Shown here: positions 41,968-43,441 of the stretch, one piece after another | Position numbering within the stretch: position 1 is the stretch's first letter | How the letters are laid out: each line of letters starts with the position of its first letter | Source: Pseudoxanthomonas sp. | GTDB lineage: Bacteria; Pseudomonadota; Gammaproteobacteria; Xanthomonadales; Xanthomonadaceae | Assembly: GCA_017745195.1 (NCBI GenBank) | Contig: JAGHZW010000022.1 | Coordinates: 21,358-64,798 of the forward strand | Length of the DNA stretch: 43,441 nucleotides | Reading direction: 5' to 3' | Position numbers and translations under genes: made by a program | Notes under the pieces: model-generated | Told to the model about the DNA's origin: nothing | Database searches by the model: none | Seen by the model: only the letters and a program-made list of their open reading frames with translations

Positions 41968-42885
41968 ATGTTCAGGTCCATGCTGCTGGCAATGGCGCTC
42001 TGCGCCTCGACATCGGCGGTCGCGAAGGTGCCGTCGTTTCCTGCCGGATTCCAGTCCCGGGACGTGGCCGCGAACGGCGTGACGCTGCACGTGCGCGTGG
42101 GTGGGCACGGGCCCGCGGTACTGCTGCTGCACGGGTACGGCGAGTCCGGCGACATGTGGGCACCGCTTGCCGAAGCGTTGCAAGGCGATCACACGGTGAT
42201 CGTGCCCGACCTGCGGGGCATGGGGCTTTCATCCCACCCGGCCGAAGGCTTCGACAAGATGACCCAGGGCCGCGACATGCAGGCGCTGCTGGCGACGATC
42301 GGAGTGGAACGTTTCGATGTGGTGGCGCACGACATCGGCAACATGGTCGCGTTTGCGCTGGCCACCCAGCAGCCGGACCGGATCGGCCGCCTGGTCATGA
42401 TCGATGCGCCCGTTCCCGGCGTCGGTCCCTGGGACGAGATCCTGAAGACGCCGATGCTGTGGCACTTCCGGTTCGGCGGCCCGGACATGGAGCGTCTGGT
42501 CGCCGGCCGCGAGCGGATCTACCTGGACCGGTTCTGGAACGAGTTCTCGGCCCATCCCGACCGCTTCGACGAGCAATCGCGCCAACACTATGCCGCGCTC
42601 TATGCCCGTCCCGGCGCGATGCATTCGGGCTTCGCGCAGTTCGCCGCCTTCGACCAGGACACAGCCGACAACCGCGCCTGGCTGGCGACGGGCAAGCGGC
42701 TGCCCATGCCGGTCCTTGCGCTCGGCGGCGAGAAATCGTTCGGCACGACCATGGCCGTGGTGATGCGCGCGGCCGCATCGAACGTCACCGAGGACGTGAT
42801 CCCGGACTCCGGTCACTGGATCATGGAGGAGAATCCGCAGGCAACGGTCAGCCGGGTCGTATCGTTCCTCGGGAATGAACGGTGA
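41968..42885 (+). CDS. Exported alpha/beta-hydrolase, epoxide hydrolase/dehalogenase-like
   Basis: This 305-residue enzyme has a short signal peptide (1-19, MLLAMALCASTSAVA). The alpha/beta-hydrolase core has the oxyanion motif LLLHGYGESGDMW and PDLRGMGLSS. The nucleophile elbow is VVAHDIGNMVA with D122, an aspartate as in epoxide hydrolases and haloalkane/fluoroacetate dehalogenases. The base is H283 in DSGHWIMEENP, and the acid may be the Glu in LALGGEKSFG. A cap domain (about 150-235) carries WHFRFGG and YLDRFWNEF. The strong GAAGGAGG site fixes the start. It overlaps the cupin gene by four bases. It probably opens a small electrophile such as an epoxide, but substrate and stereochemistry cannot be read. 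Confidence 0.87.
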   Translation: MFRSMLLAMALCASTSAVAKVPSFPAGFQSRDVAANGVTLHVRVGGHGPAVLLLHGYGESGDMWAPLAEALQGDHTVIVPDLRGMGLSSHPAEGFDKMTQGRDMQALLATIGVERFDVVAHDIGNMVAFALATQQPDRIGRLVMIDAPVPGVGPWDEILKTPMLWHFRFGGPDMERLVAGRERIYLDRFWNEFSAHPDRFDEQSRQHYAALYARPGAMHSGFAQFAAFDQDTADNRAWLATGKRLPMPVLALGGEKSFGTTMAVVMRAAASNVTEDVIPDSGHWIMEENPQATVSRVVSFLGNER

Positions 42886-43349
42886 GCGCGCGCCTGTTGT
42901 GCGGCCCGTTGTGCGGCGTCGCCCTGGCGCTCGTCGCTTCGACGGATGCCGGGAACGGGCAAGTCCGGCTTTCGCCGGCGGAGATCGCCAGCCTGGCCAA
43001 GGGGGGAGCGGGGCCCGGCACTTCCGGCATCGAGGGCATCCGCACGACCGTCCTGTTCGGTGACCCTGCCAGGCCCGGTCCCTACACGATCGAGATCCGC
43101 GTGCCGCCGCATACCCGGATCGCCGCGCATACGCATCGCGACGGGCGCAGCGCCGTGGTCATGAGTGGCAGCTGGTACTTCGGTTACGGCACGGCGTTGG
43201 CCGACGATCGTCTGAAGCTGTTGCCGTCGGGCAGCTTCTACACCGAGCCGGCCGGCGTCGCCCATTTCGCGATGACCCGCGACGAGCCTGCCGTGGTCTA
43301 CATCAGCGGGGAAGGGCCGACGGACACGCGCTACGCCGGCATGCACTGA
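42882..43349 (+). CDS. Exported cupin-fold protein
   Basis: This 155-residue protein starts with GTG at 42882, overlapping the hydrolase stop as GTGA. The N-terminus (1-27, LLCGPLCGVALALVASTDAG) looks like a signal peptide. One cupin barrel follows. Motif 1 is PPHTRIAAHTHRDGRSAVVMSGSWYFGYG, with an H-x-H pair; the usual glutamate is not obvious. Motif 2 is FYTEPAGVAHFAM with a third His. Such sites normally hold Fe, Mn or Zn and serve dioxygenases, isomerases or sensors. The coupling to the epoxide-hydrolase-like gene suggests related substrates. The last 92 bases of the window (43350-43441) show no gene. Confidence 0.83.
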   Translation: MSARLLCGPLCGVALALVASTDAGNGQVRLSPAEIASLAKGGAGPGTSGIEGIRTTVLFGDPARPGPYTIEIRVPPHTRIAAHTHRDGRSAVVMSGSWYFGYGTALADDRLKLLPSGSFYTEPAGVAHFAMTRDEPAVVYISGEGPTDTRYAGMH

Positions 43350-43441
43350 AGGGCGGCCCAAAGGCGACCCCATGGCAGGGCTTCCCCGATGCCGTGCGGA
43401 GCGAATTCGCCGGTCACGCTGCCCTGCGCCTGACAGGGGGC

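Overview
The window is 43.4 kb of very GC-rich DNA with dense coding on both strands. It has no mobile element, integrase, tRNA, rRNA or CRISPR array that I could recognise. The gene families point to a gammaproteobacterium of the Xanthomonadaceae/Lysobacteraceae type (Lysobacter, Luteimonas, Pseudoxanthomonas or a relative). They include a FecI-FecR-TonB receptor unit, two very large sensor kinases with reg_prop propellers and Y_Y_Y domains, Csu-type (spore coat U) fimbriae, a PhoD phosphatase and a 4.5S-type SRP RNA. The genus is inference; no rRNA is present to settle it.

Layout. (1) 1-1563: SRP RNA gene and a DUF418/YeiB membrane protein, both on the minus strand. (2) 2239-16666: a surface-adhesion block on the plus strand. 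It holds one 3147-residue classical autotransporter built from nested internal repeats, then a compact Csu-type chaperone-usher operon (pilin, chaperone, usher, two-domain tip protein). (3) 24451 down to 16693, minus strand: a five-gene unit of ECF sigma factor, FecR anti-sigma, TonB receptor with STN signalling domain, Tat-exported PhoD phosphatase and Sec-exported nucleotide pyrophosphatase/phosphodiesterase. It looks like cell-surface signalling coupled to scavenging of a phosphate ester. (4) 26180 down to 24615: an FAD aromatic hydroxylase with a good sigma-70 promoter that overlaps a perfect inverted repeat. (5) 26573-38891: a sensing region. It has a DoxX-like membrane protein divergent from reg_prop kinase 1, a large unrecognised protein with a papain-like C-terminus, a GAF protein that looks leaderless, a single-domain response regulator, a serine beta-lactamase-like hydrolase and reg_prop kinase 2. 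(6) 38907-43349: a NarL/LuxR-type response regulator convergent with kinase 2 and coupled to an alpha/beta-hydrolase whose nucleophile serine is glycine. After these comes a plus-strand series of four enzymes that all carry export signals: VOC protein, ABM monooxygenase, epoxide-hydrolase-like protein and cupin.

How the parts may work together. Blocks 2 and 3 describe an outer-membrane lifestyle of adhesion plus nutrient scavenging. Blocks 5 and 6 look like small-molecule sensing next to a periplasmic small-molecule-processing set. The candidates most worth testing as undescribed systems are the exported four-enzyme set with its nucleophile-less hydrolase and regulator, the FecIR-TonB-PhoD-pyrophosphatase unit, and the papain-like protein with an unrecognised N-terminal half. 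Coordinates come from reading the sequence. Family assignments rest on motif recognition without database searches.
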